A stretch of 64,000 nt of DNA from DATAGF01 sp963819845 (GCA_963819845.1 CAWFXQ010000013.1:1-64000), one strand, 5' to 3'. Shown: positions 35,228 to 44,564, numbered from the stretch's first letter. The notes: generated by a model not told the origin, from the letters alone. Numbers and translations: made by a program.

Positions 35228-36567
35228 CGCCGGCCGAGGCCCGGGACTGGATCGCCGGGCTCCAGATCCTGGGGATGCGGCTCGGGCTCGATCGCATCCG
35301 GGCCCTGCTGGCGGCCCTCGGCCATCCGGAGCGGAGCGCGCCGGCGGTCCACGTGGTGGGCACGAACGGCAAGTCGTCAACGACGCAGCTGGCCGCCGCG
35401 GCCCTGACGAGCCAGGGCCGGGCGGCGGGCGCCTATCTGTCGCCCCACGTCGCCGACTGGACCGAGCGCATCCAGCTCGGCGGCGCGGCGATCGGCGACG
35501 GCGCCTTCGCGGAGGCGGCCGGCGCGGTGCGCGCCGCCGCCGAGGGGCCGGAGCTGTCGCCCGGCGATCCCGTGACCCAGTTCGAGGCCCTCACGGCCAT
35601 GGCCTTCTGGGCCTTTCGCCGCGCCGGGGTGGGCGCCATGGCGATCGAGGCGGGGCTGGGCGGGCGCTGGGACGCGACCAACGTGCTGCCGGCGCAGACG
35701 GCGGTGGTCCTGACCAACGTCGCGCGCGAGCACACGGAGTTCCTCGGCGACACCGAGGCCGAGATCGCCGGCGAGAAGCTGGCCGTGTGCCCCGACGGGT
35801 CGGCCCGGCTGGTGGTGGGGCCGCTGGGTCCCGCGGCGCGGGCGGCGGTCGAGGCCGAGCTTCGCCGCCGTGGCCTCTCCGCGCTGCGCTACGGCGAGGG
35901 CCTCAGCGCCCGCGACGACGGGGGCGGCGTGGAGGTGGCGACGCCGCTGGCCCGCTACCCCGGCCTGCCGCTCGCCCTGCGGGGGGCGTTCCAGCGCCAC
36001 AACCTGGCCTGCGCGGTGGCGGCGGTCGAGCAGGCGCTCGGCGGGCCCCTGCGGTTGGAGCCCCTGCGGCGGGGCATCGCCGGCGTGCGGATGCCCGGCC
36101 GCCTCGAGGTGGTCCCGGGCGCGCCTCCCCTCGTGCTGGACGGCGCCCACAACCCGGCCGGCATGGCGACGCTGGTCGCCGAGCTGCCCGCTCTGCGCGC
36201 CGGTGCCGGGCCGGTCGTGGCCGTCGTCTCGGCCCTCGACTACAAGGACGTCGACGGCATGGTGGCCGAGCTCGCCCCGGCCGTCGACATGGTCGTGGCC
36301 ACCCGCTCGTCGCACCCCCGCGCGGCGCCGCCCGCGCGCCTGGCCGGCCTGGCGCGGGCGGAGGGCGTCCGGTCGGTGGCCGTGGACGACCCGGCCGCGG
36401 CCCTGGCGCGGGCCCGGGACGAGGCGGGGCCGGAGGGCACGGTGGTGGTGGCGGGATCCCTGTATTTGCTCGGGGATCTTCGTCCGGACGCCCTCGCGGA
36501 CCACCGGGAACCCCCTGCTAGACTCGCGCCCGCCCGGAAGGGCGCAGGCCCACCCGAGCGAATATAG
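35224..36567 (+). CDS. folC: Folylpolyglutamate synthase/dihydrofolate synthase
   Basis: A ~447-residue Mur-ligase-family enzyme. VHVVGTNGKSSTTQLAAAAL is the P-loop, YLSPHVADWTERIQLGG the substrate-side motif, MAIEAGLGGRWDATNVLP the signature, and VLDGAHNPAGMATLV the C-terminal motif. GTG 35224 overlaps the valS stop. It adds glutamate to folates. Confidence 0.93.
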   Translation: MTPAEARDWIAGLQILGMRLGLDRIRALLAALGHPERSAPAVHVVGTNGKSSTTQLAAAALTSQGRAAGAYLSPHVADWTERIQLGGAAIGDGAFAEAAGAVRAAAEGPELSPGDPVTQFEALTAMAFWAFRRAGVGAMAIEAGLGGRWDATNVLPAQTAVVLTNVAREHTEFLGDTEAEIAGEKLAVCPDGSARLVVGPLGPAARAAVEAELRRRGLSALRYGEGLSARDDGGGVEVATPLARYPGLPLALRGAFQRHNLACAVAAVEQALGGPLRLEPLRRGIAGVRMPGRLEVVPGAPPLVLDGAHNPAGMATLVAELPALRAGAGPVVAVVSALDYKDVDGMVAELAPAVDMVVATRSSHPRAAPPARLAGLARAEGVRSVAVDDPAAALARARDEAGPEGTVVVAGSLYLLGDLRPDALADHREPPARLAPARKGAGPPERI

Positions 36568-36600
36568 GTGCGCATGCGAGTGAAACGGCTTCCCCACTGA
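36519..36600 (+). promoter_or_regulatory. Promoter, short hairpin and 8-codon upstream ORF before the membrane protein gene
   Basis: TAGACT (36519-36524) fits a -10 inside the 3' end of folC. The leader holds GCGCCC/GGGCGC as a small stem (about 36526-36545). An ATG at 36574 opens the peptide MRVKRLPH, whose TGA (36598-36600) overlaps the next gene's ATG as TGATG, so translation could be coupled. Confidence 0.4.
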
Positions 36601-37301
36601 TGCTCGCGATCGGCCGAGGCCTGCTGGGCTTCGCCCAGTCGAACCCGCAGTCGACCTCCGACTCGGACGACCCCTTCGAGTCGATCTCCAACTTCTTCGA
36701 CTCGGGGCTGTGGAGCGCCATCAGCCTCATGCTGCAGGTGTTCGTCGTCCTGCTCTGGCTGGCCCTGGTCTGGTGGACCTACCAGGACGCCCGCCGCCGC
36801 TTCGAGTCGCCGGCCGCGATCGCCGGCTGCGTCGCGCTGTCGGTGCTGCTGCCGTTCCTGGGGTCGATCATCTACCTCATCGTGCGGCCGCCGGAGTACC
36901 TCGACGAGGCGCGCGAGCGGGAGCTCGAGCTGCTGGCCCTGGAGCGCCGGCTGGGCGAGCTGGGGGACGACGAGGGCCAGGAGATCGTGGCCCGGATGCT
37001 CGCGCGCGAGGGCGTGCAGTCCGATCCGTCCGGGATGCAGCGCGCCCTGCGCAACGCGGGCATGGCCTCTCACGACGACGTGCGCGACCTCGATCTGCGC
37101 CTGACAGAGCTGGAGTTCCGCATGCGGCTGGTCGACGGCGCGACGACCGAGACGTCGGTCCCCGACGACGGCCAGATCGAGCGGCGGCGCGCCCGCGAGC
37201 TCGAGCGCGAGGTGCCCGAGACCACGGGCGGCCGCACCGGCGAGGGCGGCCGCGGGTCCCGCTGGCGCCGGCCGCGCCGCGAGCCCGAGGCGTATGACTG
37301 A
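36600..37301 (+). CDS. Two-helix membrane protein of the folC-ndk interval
   Basis: A 233-residue protein. After a short Ser/Asp-rich start come two membrane segments (LMLQVFVVLLWLALVWWTYQ and AAIAGCVALSVLLPFLGSII) separated by a basic DARRRFESP loop, then a PPEYLDEARERELELLALER helix. The remaining ~120 residues are charged, mostly helical and cytoplasmic, ending with a basic tail. Related proteins without a name occur at this spot in other deep-branching actinobacteria. Overlaps ndk. Confidence 0.65.
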   Translation: MLAIGRGLLGFAQSNPQSTSDSDDPFESISNFFDSGLWSAISLMLQVFVVLLWLALVWWTYQDARRRFESPAAIAGCVALSVLLPFLGSIIYLIVRPPEYLDEARERELELLALERRLGELGDDEGQEIVARMLAREGVQSDPSGMQRALRNAGMASHDDVRDLDLRLTELEFRMRLVDGATTETSVPDDGQIERRRARELEREVPETTGGRTGEGGRGSRWRRPRREPEAYD

Positions 37302-37704
37302 GCGCTCGTTCGTGATGGTCAAGCCGGACGGCGTCGCCGCCGGGCTCACGGGGGAGATCATCGCGAGGATCGAGCGCCGCGGCCTCACCATCGTCGCGCT
37401 GCGCAAGGACGTGATGGAGGGCGCCGTCGCGCAGGTGCACTACGGCGAGCACCGCGAGCGGCCGTTCTTCGGCGAGCTGGTGGAGTTCATCACCTCGGGG
37501 CCGGTCGTGATGCTGGCCGTCGAGGGCCAGGGGGCGATCGGCGCCCTGCGCACGATGATGGGGCCGACCGACCCGCTCGACGCGCCGCCCGGAACCATCC
37601 GCGGCGACTACGCCCTCGAGGTCGGCCAGAACGTGATCCATGGCTCCGACGGGCCCGAGTCGGCCGCCCGCGAGCTGGCGCTGCACTTCCCCGACCTCGG
37701 GTGA
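37294..37704 (+). CDS. ndk: Nucleoside diphosphate kinase
   Basis: A 136-residue enzyme. ERSFVMVKPDGVAAGLTGEI and the catalytic His in QNVIHGSDGPESAARELALH are the NDK signatures. ATG 37294 overlaps the preceding gene by 8 nt, and its stop overlaps the maf GTG by 4 nt. Balances NTP and dNTP pools. Confidence 0.96.
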   Translation: MTERSFVMVKPDGVAAGLTGEIIARIERRGLTIVALRKDVMEGAVAQVHYGEHRERPFFGELVEFITSGPVVMLAVEGQGAIGALRTMMGPTDPLDAPPGTIRGDYALEVGQNVIHGSDGPESAARELALHFPDLG

Positions 37705-38246
37705 TCCTCCTCGCGTCGCGCTCGCCTCAGCGGCGGGCGCTGCTCGGCGCGCTCGGAGTGGAGTTCCGCGTGGTCGCCCCGCGGGCGGAGGAGGGCGAGG
37801 ACCCGCTCGCCAACGCCCGCGCCAAGGCGCGCGAGGTGGCCGGCCGCGCCGGGGTGCCGGAGGGCGGCGCCGTGCTGGGCGCGGACACCGAGGTGCTGCT
37901 CGACGGCCGCGTCCTCGGCAAGCCCGCCGACGCCGCCGCGGCTCGGCGCGAGCTCGCGGCGCTGGCCGGCCGCACCCACGTCGTCCGCTCGGCCTTTTGC
38001 CTGATCACGCAACGAGATGAGCGGGCGGTGGTCGAGGACGCCCGGGTGACCTTCCGAGCGCTCTCGGACGCGGCGATCCAGCGGTACGTCGACACCGGCG
38101 AGTGGCGCGACCGCGCCGGCGGCTACGCGATCCAGGGCGCCGGGGCGGCGCTGATCGAGCGCATCGAGGGCGACCACGCGACGGTGGTCGGCCTGCCGGT
38201 GGCGCGGCTCGCGGCCCTGCTGGAGGAGCTCGGCCTGCGGGCCTGA
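37701..38246 (+). CDS. maf: Maf-like nucleotide pyrophosphatase
   Basis: A 181-residue protein. ILLASRSPQRRALLGALGVE is the Maf N-terminal signature. GAVLGADTEVLLDGRVLGKP contains the catalytic Asp, and RDRAGGYAIQGAGAALIERI the conserved GGY-I-QG motif. GTG start coupled to ndk. It hydrolyses non-canonical or excess nucleoside triphosphates; placement next to ndk is sensible. Confidence 0.93.
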   Translation: MILLASRSPQRRALLGALGVEFRVVAPRAEEGEDPLANARAKAREVAGRAGVPEGGAVLGADTEVLLDGRVLGKPADAAAARRELAALAGRTHVVRSAFCLITQRDERAVVEDARVTFRALSDAAIQRYVDTGEWRDRAGGYAIQGAGAALIERIEGDHATVVGLPVARLAALLEELGLRA

Positions 38247-38247
38247 G

Positions 38248-39933
38248 TCAGCCCCGGCCGCGCTCGCAGGCCGCCCGGTCGCGCCCGGCCCCGCCCACGC
38301 AGAGGTCGCGCGGGCCTGCTCCGCCGAGCAGGGCGTCGCGCCCCGCCTGGCCCAGCAGGCGGTCGATGCCCGGGCCGCCCAGCAGGCGGTCGTTCCCGGC
38401 CTGCCCGAGGAGGCGGTCCTTTCCCGGCCCGCCCTTCAGCACGTCCCTCCCGGCGCCGCCGCAGACCACGTCGTTCCCGCCCAGCGCCGTCACGGTGTCG
38501 TCGCCGCCCAGGGCGGCGACCACGTCGGCCCGGCGCGTGCCCTTCAGCCGGTCCCGGCGCGGCGTGCCGACGATCGTGGCCGGCTTCCCGCCGCAGCGCG
38601 GCGGCCGCCCGGCGGCGCCCGGTCCGCCGGGCCCGCCGGGGCCGCCGCCTCCGGGATCGCCCTGGAGGCGCGCGACGGAGACGTCCCCGCTGTTGATGTC
38701 CACGACGCCGGCCGTCACCACGCCGCCGTCCGCCGCCAGCGCCAGCCCCCAGGCCGCGCCCGAGGGTGCCCCGGGGAAGCCGAAGGTCTGCAACCCGTCG
38801 CCGCTGAACGTCGTGTCGGGGCTGCCGCCGGGCTGCAGCCGCGCGACGGCGTGGTTCGCGTCCACCGATCCGGCGACGACGATCTTGCCGTCGGCCTGCA
38901 GGGCGACCGCGTTGCCGCTCTCGGTGACTGCCGCGTTCACGCGGGCGACGCCGTTCTCGCCGAAGCCCGGGTCGCGCGCGCCGTCGGCGGTGAGCCGCAC
39001 GGCCAGGAGGTCCTGCTCGGCGATCTGCCGGCGGCCGGCGATCAGGAGCTTGCCGTCCGGTTGCAGCAGCGCGTCCTCGGCGACGTCGGAGCCGCCGAGG
39101 TCGAGCACGAGCCGGCCGTCGCCGTCGCCGCCGGCTCCGCCCGGCGAGAACGAGGGATCGAGCTGTCCTGTGCCGGGGAGGATCCGCGCGACCGCCATGT
39201 CCGAGCCGTTCGCGCCGGTCGTGATCCCGGCCACCACGATCTTCCCGTCGGCCTGCCGGGCCACGGCCCTCGCGCCGGCGCCCCCGTTGAAGCCGATGAA
39301 CTGGTTGCCGAAGCCGATGATGGCGCCGCTCGCGCTGAGCTGCGTGACCACCGCGTTCGAGCCCTCCGGCACCGACGATGAGCCGGCCACGACGATCGTG
39401 CCGTCCGGCTGGACCAGCACGTCGCGCGCGCCGTCGATGCCCGTGTCCGCCGAGCCGCCGTAGCTGATCTCCAGGCGGCCGTCCGCGGGGTCCAGGTCGT
39501 CGCCGGACGCGCCCGGCGCGAACGAGGGGTCGAGCTGGCCGTCGGTCAGCAGGCGGGCGACCGCCACGTTCTCCCCGGTGCTCCCGGCCACGACCAGGCG
39601 GCCGTCGGGCTGGCGGGCCACGGCGAGGGCCCGGTCGGGCGCGCGGGCGAAGTCGATCTCGACGTTCCCGAAGCCGATGTCGAGCGTGCCGCCGGCGTTC
39701 AGCCGGCTCACCCGGAACGTCCCCTGGGGGCCCGACATCTGCTCCCCGGCCGTGACGACCTTCCCGTCAGGCTGCACCAGAACGTCGTTGGCCCGGTCGG
39801 CCCCACCGTAGTCGATGGTGACCCGCCCGTCGCCGTCGAAGCCCGGGTCGAGGTCGCCCGGCGCCGCGAGCGCGAGGCCCGCCGCGGTCGCCAGCGCCGC
39901 CGCGGCCGCGATCAACGCCACCGGCCGCCTCAC
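38248..39933 (-). CDS. Secreted delta-60 repeat protein with RTX calcium-binding tail (copy A)
   Basis: A 561-residue exported protein: signal peptide (ALIAAAAALATAAGLALAAP), then about six to seven delta-60 repeats with the pattern VLVQPDGK-V/I-VVAG and AVARQPDGRLVVAGSTG, each followed by DP-x-F. A C-terminal RTX block of GGxGxDxLxGG nonapeptides (NDRLLGGPGIDRLLGQAGRD) would bind calcium. A Gly/Pro-rich linker separates the two. GTG start 1 nt after the stop of copy B. Probably a surface or matrix protein of beta-propeller type. Confidence 0.85.
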   Translation of the reverse strand: MRRPVALIAAAAALATAAGLALAAPGDLDPGFDGDGRVTIDYGGADRANDVLVQPDGKVVTAGEQMSGPQGTFRVSRLNAGGTLDIGFGNVEIDFARAPDRALAVARQPDGRLVVAGSTGENVAVARLLTDGQLDPSFAPGASGDDLDPADGRLEISYGGSADTGIDGARDVLVQPDGTIVVAGSSSVPEGSNAVVTQLSASGAIIGFGNQFIGFNGGAGARAVARQADGKIVVAGITTGANGSDMAVARILPGTGQLDPSFSPGGAGGDGDGRLVLDLGGSDVAEDALLQPDGKLLIAGRRQIAEQDLLAVRLTADGARDPGFGENGVARVNAAVTESGNAVALQADGKIVVAGSVDANHAVARLQPGGSPDTTFSGDGLQTFGFPGAPSGAAWGLALAADGGVVTAGVVDINSGDVSVARLQGDPGGGGPGGPGGPGAAGRPPRCGGKPATIVGTPRRDRLKGTRRADVVAALGGDDTVTALGGNDVVCGGAGRDVLKGGPGKDRLLGQAGNDRLLGGPGIDRLLGQAGRDALLGGAGPRDLCVGGAGRDRAACERGRG

Positions 39934-39934
39934 C

Positions 39935-41640
39935 TCAGCCGCCGCCTCGCTCGCAGGCCGCGCGGTCGCGTCCGAGGCCGCCCAGGCAGCGGTCGCGGGG
40001 TCCGGGGCCGCCGGCCAGGATGTCGCGCCCGGCCTCGCCCTTCAGCAGGTTGACCCCGGGGCCGCCGAGCAGGCGGTCGTTCCCGGCCTGGCCGAGCAGG
40101 CGGTCCTTTCCCGGCCCGCCCTTCAGCAGGTCCCGCCCTGGCCCGCCGCAGACGACGTCGTTGCCGGCCAGCCCTGAGACGGTGTCGTTGCCGGCCAGGG
40201 CGGCGATCACGTCGGCGCGGCGTGTGCCCTTGAGCACCTCCCTGCCGGGCGTGCCCACGATGGTGGCCGCCTTCCCCCCGCAGCGGGGCGGGCGCCCCGC
40301 CCGGACCGCCCGGTCCGGCGCCGGACGGGACCGAGCCGCCCTCGAGCCGCGCCAGGGCCACGTCGCCCCCGCCGCCTCCCGCCGCGGCCCCCACGGCGAC
40401 GAGCTTCCCGTCAGGCTGCTGGGCCAGGCCGAAGGCGACGCCGAACCCGCTCGGGAAGGCGACGGCCCGGGTTCCGCTGGGCCCGAACGTGGTGTCCGGC
40501 GCGCCCCCGGGCTGCAGGCGCACGAGACCGAAGCCGAGCGTCCCCCCCGTGGTCGCGATGCCCGCGACGACGATCTTGCCGTCGGCTTGGAGGACGCCGG
40601 CCTGGGGCGTCCTCGTTCGCTCCGAGGTCGATCACGACGACCCCGTCGCCGTCGAAGGCCGGGTCCGGCGAGCCGTTCGGGTTCAGGCGGACGACCACGA
40701 TGTCCTTTGGCCCGGCGGGGAACGCGTTGGAGTTGTCGCGCCATCCGACCAGCACGATCTTGCCGTCGGGCTGCACGAGGACGTCTTCCGCCGCCTCTCG
40801 GAGGCCGACGTTGAGCAGCAGCCGACCGTCCCCGTCGGCGCCACCGGGCGAGAAGGATGCGTCGAGCTGCCCGTTGTCGCCGTCGATCCGCGCGACCGCG
40901 ATGTCGAGCCCGCTCCCCGCGGGCACGACGACGCCGGCGACCACCAGGCGGCCGTCGGCCTGGCGGGCGGCCGCCAAGGCGGTGTCGCCGGTCCCGACGA
41001 AGTCGATGAACGCGTTGCCGAAGCCGGCGATCGCGCCGGCGGGGCTCAGCTTCGTGACGACGGCGAGACCCTGCGAGTTGACCGTGTAGCTGCCGCCGGC
41101 GAGGACGATCGAGCCGTCCGGCAGGGCCAGCACGTCCCCGGCGGTGTCGTCCCCGGTGATCGGAGAGCCGCCGTAGCTGAGCTCGAGCTCGCCGGGCCCG
41201 CCCGCCAGGTCGTCCGAGGTCGTGCTCGGGGCGAAGGAGGCATCGGGCTCGCCGCTGGGCAGGAACCGCACCACCGCGGCGTTGTCACCGTCCTCGCCGG
41301 CCGCCAGGAGGCGGCCGTTCGGCTGCCGGGCGACCGCCCGCGCGACGCCCGGATCGGGATCGCCGAAGAAGACGCTGCCGAGGAACCCCGGATCGGGCGA
41401 GCCGTCGCCCGCGCGCCTGCCGACGAAGAAGCGCTGCGAGGACCCGCCCGCGCCCGCCAGGAAGATCCGCCCGTCGGGCTCGACGAGCACGTCGTTCGCG
41501 ACGTCGGAGCCCCCCAGGTCGAAAGTGGAGCGGCCGTTGACGCCGAAGGTGCGGTCGAGGTCGCCCGGGGCGGCGACGGCCAGGCCGGCGAGGGCGAGGA
41601 GCACCGCCGCCACGGCGGCCACGACGACCCCTCGGCTCAT
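39935..41640 (-). CDS. Secreted delta-60 repeat protein with RTX tail (copy B, two frameshifts)
   Basis: The upstream paralogue of copy A. It has signal peptide VAAVAAVLLALAGLAVAAPG, repeats such as VLVEPDGRIFLAGAGGSS, AAARQADGRLVVAGVVVPAG and DVLVQPDGKIVLVGWRDNSN, and the same RTX end (GKDRLLGQAGNDRLLGGPGV). The frame shifts by +1 near 40606 and again near 40310; after correction length and layout match copy A, including the PPRCGGKAATIVGTPG linker motif. Confidence 0.8.
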
Positions 41641-41742
41641 CTGCGTCCCCTCCGTCGGCGATCCGGGCGTGGTGCGGATGCGCCGCGAGACTAGTCCCGG
41701 GGCGCGAGGGGGCGCAACGGACGTCGGTCCAGGTCGCCGCCG

Positions 41743-43197
41743 CTACATCGGCGCCGGCGCGGTCGAGCTCTCGGCGGGGGTCGCGAGGTCGGAGCGGCGC
41801 AGCGCGAAGAGCGTGGCCAGGATCGCGGCGACGGCGAAGCCGGCGGCCACCCAGAAGGCGAGGCTGAAGCCGTCGGTGAGGGCCTCGGGCTGGGGGGTGC
41901 CGCCCTCGAGGAGGTCCTCGGTGCGGGTCGTTGACACGGTGGTGAGGATCGCCACGCCCAGCGCCCCGCCGATCTGCTGGCTGGTGTTGATGAGGCCCGA
42001 CGCCAGGCCGGCCTCCTGGGGAGGCACGCCGGCGAGGGCGGCGATCGAGACCGGCACGAACGAGAACCCAAGGCCGACGCCGATGAGGATGAAGGGCCCG
42101 AAGAGGTTGGCGAGGTAGGTGCCGTTGACCGAGATCTGCGTGAACCAGACCAGGCCGGCCAGAATGGCCACCAGGCCGATCGTGAGGATGGGCTTCACAC
42201 CCATCCTCGTGACCAGCGCCTGGGCCAGCCCGGAGGCCAGCACCGCCGTGAGCGCCACCGCCAGGTACCCGACGCCGGTCTCGAGGGCGGAGAAGCCCAG
42301 CACCTGCTGCATGTAGAGCGAGAGCAGGAAGAACATGCTGAACACGATCGTCCCGAGCCCGAAGCCGACGATGTTGGCCCCGGTCGGCGTCCGGCGCTTG
42401 AAGAAGCTCAGCGGCATCAGCGCGTGGCGGTTGCGCGACTCGATCACGAGGAAGATCGCCATCAGGACGACCGAGGCGGCGAGCACCAGGATCGTCTGAG
42501 CCGAGGTCCAGCCCACCTGGTTCGCCTGGGTGAGGCCGAAGACCAGCAGCATCAGGCTGGCGGTGACGGAGATGGCGCCGAAGGCGTCGAAGTTGCGCGC
42601 CATGCCCTCGACGCGGCTCTCCTTGACGAAGCGCGGGACGAAGAACAGCGTGGCGATGCCGATCGGCACGTTGATCCAGAAGACCCACTCCCAGCCGGCG
42701 TACTCGACGAGGATCCCGCCGAGCAGCACCCCGATCGCCGCGCCGGCCCCCGCGATGGCGCCCAGCACCCCCAGCGCCTTGTTGCGCTCCGCGCCCTCCT
42801 CGAACGTGACCAGCGTGATCGAGAACACCGACGGGGCGAGCATCGCCGCGGCGGCGCCCTGGAGGATCCGGGCCGCGATGAGCATCCCGTCGGTCGTGGA
42901 AACCGCGCACAGGAGCGAGGTGGCCGCGAAGCTGGCCAGGCCGATCATGAACAGCCTGCGCCGCCCGAGCAGGTCGCCGACCCGGCCGCCGAGCAGCAGG
43001 AAGCCGCCGAAGGTGAGGGCGTACCCGCTCACCACCCACTGGAGGTCGCCGGGCGAGAAGTCCAGGTCGGCCTGGATCGAGGGCAGGGCGACGTTCACGA
43101 TCGACACGTCGAGGATCACCATCAGGTAGGCGATGCTGAGCACCGCCAGGGCCTTCCAGCGATCGGGATCCTGGCGCGGCGCGGCGTCGGTGCTCAT
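41743..43197 (-). CDS. DHA2-family MFS multidrug efflux transporter
   Basis: A 484-residue intact transporter with 14 membrane segments. YLMVILDVSIVNVALPSIQA, GGRVGDLLGRRRLFMIGLAS, the motif C-like LGAIAGAGAAIGVLLGG, and GLASGLINTSQQIGGALGVA are typical of EmrB/QacA relatives. ATG 43197 follows GGAGG. It is downstream of a MarR-GNAT regulator and a small protein on the same strand, so it is a good candidate for MarR-controlled efflux. Confidence 0.9.
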   Translation of the reverse strand: MSTDAAPRQDPDRWKALAVLSIAYLMVILDVSIVNVALPSIQADLDFSPGDLQWVVSGYALTFGGFLLLGGRVGDLLGRRRLFMIGLASFAATSLLCAVSTTDGMLIAARILQGAAAAMLAPSVFSITLVTFEEGAERNKALGVLGAIAGAGAAIGVLLGGILVEYAGWEWVFWINVPIGIATLFFVPRFVKESRVEGMARNFDAFGAISVTASLMLLVFGLTQANQVGWTSAQTILVLAASVVLMAIFLVIESRNRHALMPLSFFKRRTPTGANIVGFGLGTIVFSMFFLLSLYMQQVLGFSALETGVGYLAVALTAVLASGLAQALVTRMGVKPILTIGLVAILAGLVWFTQISVNGTYLANLFGPFILIGVGLGFSFVPVSIAALAGVPPQEAGLASGLINTSQQIGGALGVAILTTVSTTRTEDLLEGGTPQPEALTDGFSLAFWVAAGFAVAAILATLFALRRSDLATPAESSTAPAPM

Positions 43198-43276
43198 CAG
43201 GCCTCCGGGGGACACGAGGTGACGACGGAACGATACGGGTCCGTCGCGCGCGTCGCCCGCCGGCGTCGCGAGCCGC

Positions 43277-43495
43277 CTAGAACAGGGGTGGGTACCGCTC
43301 CAGCAGGTCGGCGTGGCGCCTGGCGCGCTCGCGCTCGTCCACGGCGGCCGGGTCGGCCGCCTCCTCCTTCAGCCGCCGCAGCGTGGCCATGATCTCGCGG
43401 CGGCGCTCCTCGCGTCGCCGCTCCTCGCGCTCGGCGCGCCGGGCGGCGCGCCGGTACGAGCTGTTGTCGTCGGCGAAGAGGGGGGCCGAGGGCAT
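43277..43495 (-). CDS. Small highly charged helical protein
   Basis: A 72-residue protein from ATG 43495 (MPSAPLFADDNSSYRRAARR, then a Glu/Arg-rich helix, then ERARRHADLLERYPPLF). It lies between the MarR-GNAT gene, 10 nt away, and the MFS gene. No known domain; composition suggests a single long amphipathic helix. Confidence 0.5.
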   Translation of the reverse strand: MPSAPLFADDNSSYRRAARRAEREERRREERRREIMATLRRLKEEAADPAAVDERERARRHADLLERYPPLF

Positions 43496-43505
43496 CCGGG
43501 GAAAG

Positions 43506-44423
43506 TTAGCGAACCGCTCCGCCGTCACCCCCGGGTCGGCCCAGGCGCTTCTCGAACCAGTGGTCGGCGTAGTGCTCGTCGTTGAACGGCCGCACCTCCC
43601 GGTACCCGGATCGCCGGTAGAGGGCGATCGCCTCGGCCAGCGCGCGGTTGGTCTCGAGGCGCGCGGCGGCGGCGCCCGCCCCCTCCGCCCAGGCCTCGAG
43701 CGCGTCCAGGATCCGGCGCCCCAGCCCGAGGCCCCGCGCCTCCGGGGCGACCCACATCCGCTTGATGTCGGCCGCGCCCTCGTCGCGCCGCAGCACCAGG
43801 GCGCCGCACCCGACCGGCGCCCCCCGGAGCCGCGCGACGAGCAGCACCCCGGCCGGCGGCGTCAGGTCGCCCGGCTCCGCGGCGATGCTGAGGGCCGGGT
43901 CGAACCCCTCGGCGAAGCGCCCGCGAAGCTCGGCGACGTAGCGGTCGAGGCACCACCGGGCGTCCTCCGCGCCGGGGTCCTCGGCGGCGATCACCACGGC
44001 CGACGCGGACAGCAGCCGCTCGACCTCCGCCATCGCCGCGACCAGCCGCGCCCGCTGGCCCTCGCCGAGCGGCTCGAGGACCGCGGCCGCGAGCTCGTCC
44101 GAGCGCCGGTCGAGAACCCTCCTCTCGGCCCTGCCCGCCTCGGTCAGCCGCGCCCGGCGGACCCGCCCGTCGCCCGGCCCGGGCTCGACGACGACGAGCC
44201 CGTGGCGCTCGAGCGACCGCAGCAGCCGGGACGCGTAGCCCGAGTCGAGCCCCAGCCGCCGGCGCAGATCCCGCACCTCGGCGCCGCGCGGTCCGATCTC
44301 CCAGAGCATCCGCGACTCGCCGAGCGGACGGTCGCGGCCGAGGTACCGGTCGTGGAGCGCGCCGATGCGCTCGGCCACGCCGCGGTGGAAGCCCCGGACC
44401 GCGGCGATCGTCTCGGCGTCCAT
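43506..44423 (-). CDS. MarR-family regulator fused to a GNAT acetyltransferase
   Basis: A 305-residue bifunctional protein. Residues ~1-140 form a MarR winged helix (LRRRLGLDSGYASRLLRSLE, then VVEPGPGDGRVRRARLTEAG). Residues ~160-300 form a GNAT fold with the acetyl-CoA loop in MWVAPEARGLGLGRRILDAL and ETNRALAEAIALYRRSGYRE. MarR-GNAT fusions are known in actinobacteria. It heads a minus-strand unit that ends with the DHA2 pump and starts without a ribosome site, immediately after a -10 hexamer. Confidence 0.9.
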   Translation of the reverse strand: MDAETIAAVRGFHRGVAERIGALHDRYLGRDRPLGESRMLWEIGPRGAEVRDLRRRLGLDSGYASRLLRSLERHGLVVVEPGPGDGRVRRARLTEAGRAERRVLDRRSDELAAAVLEPLGEGQRARLVAAMAEVERLLSASAVVIAAEDPGAEDARWCLDRYVAELRGRFAEGFDPALSIAAEPGDLTPPAGVLLVARLRGAPVGCGALVLRRDEGAADIKRMWVAPEARGLGLGRRILDALEAWAEGAGAAAARLETNRALAEAIALYRRSGYREVRPFNDEHYADHWFEKRLGRPGGDGGAVR

Positions 44424-44424
44424 C

Positions 44425-44442
44425 CTCTGACCTTAGTCAGAG
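44425..44442 (-). promoter_or_regulatory. Palindromic operator overlapping a leaderless promoter of the MarR-GNAT gene
   Basis: CTCTGAC (44425-44431) and GTCAGAG (44436-44442) form a perfect 7-bp inverted repeat with a CTTA spacer. On the minus strand it contains TAAGGT (44435 to 44430), which sits 6 nt before the ATG at 44423. A dimeric MarR binding here would block its own promoter. Confidence 0.6.
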
Positions 44443-44558
44443 ATCATGGAGCGGCGCAAGCCGGCGCCGCACCGGGCGGGTGGCGGACGTCCGCGCCGGA
44501 GGGTACGGTTGCCGCGACCCGAGGCGGGCGCGTCGGCGTGCCCGGCGACGGCCTCGGG

Positions 44559-44564
44559 TAGAAT
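44559..44564 (+). promoter_or_regulatory. -10 element of the mre operon
   Basis: TAGAAT at 44559-44564 lies about 50 nt before the mreB coding start; no matching -35 was found. The transcript leader would include the GGGAGG ribosome site at 44604-44609. Confidence 0.4.

Noticed and set aside
38250..41640. Repeated short sequences that could look like a CRISPR array
   Set aside because: The repeats are in-frame delta-60 and RTX protein repeats with varied spacing and coding constraint, and no cas genes are present.
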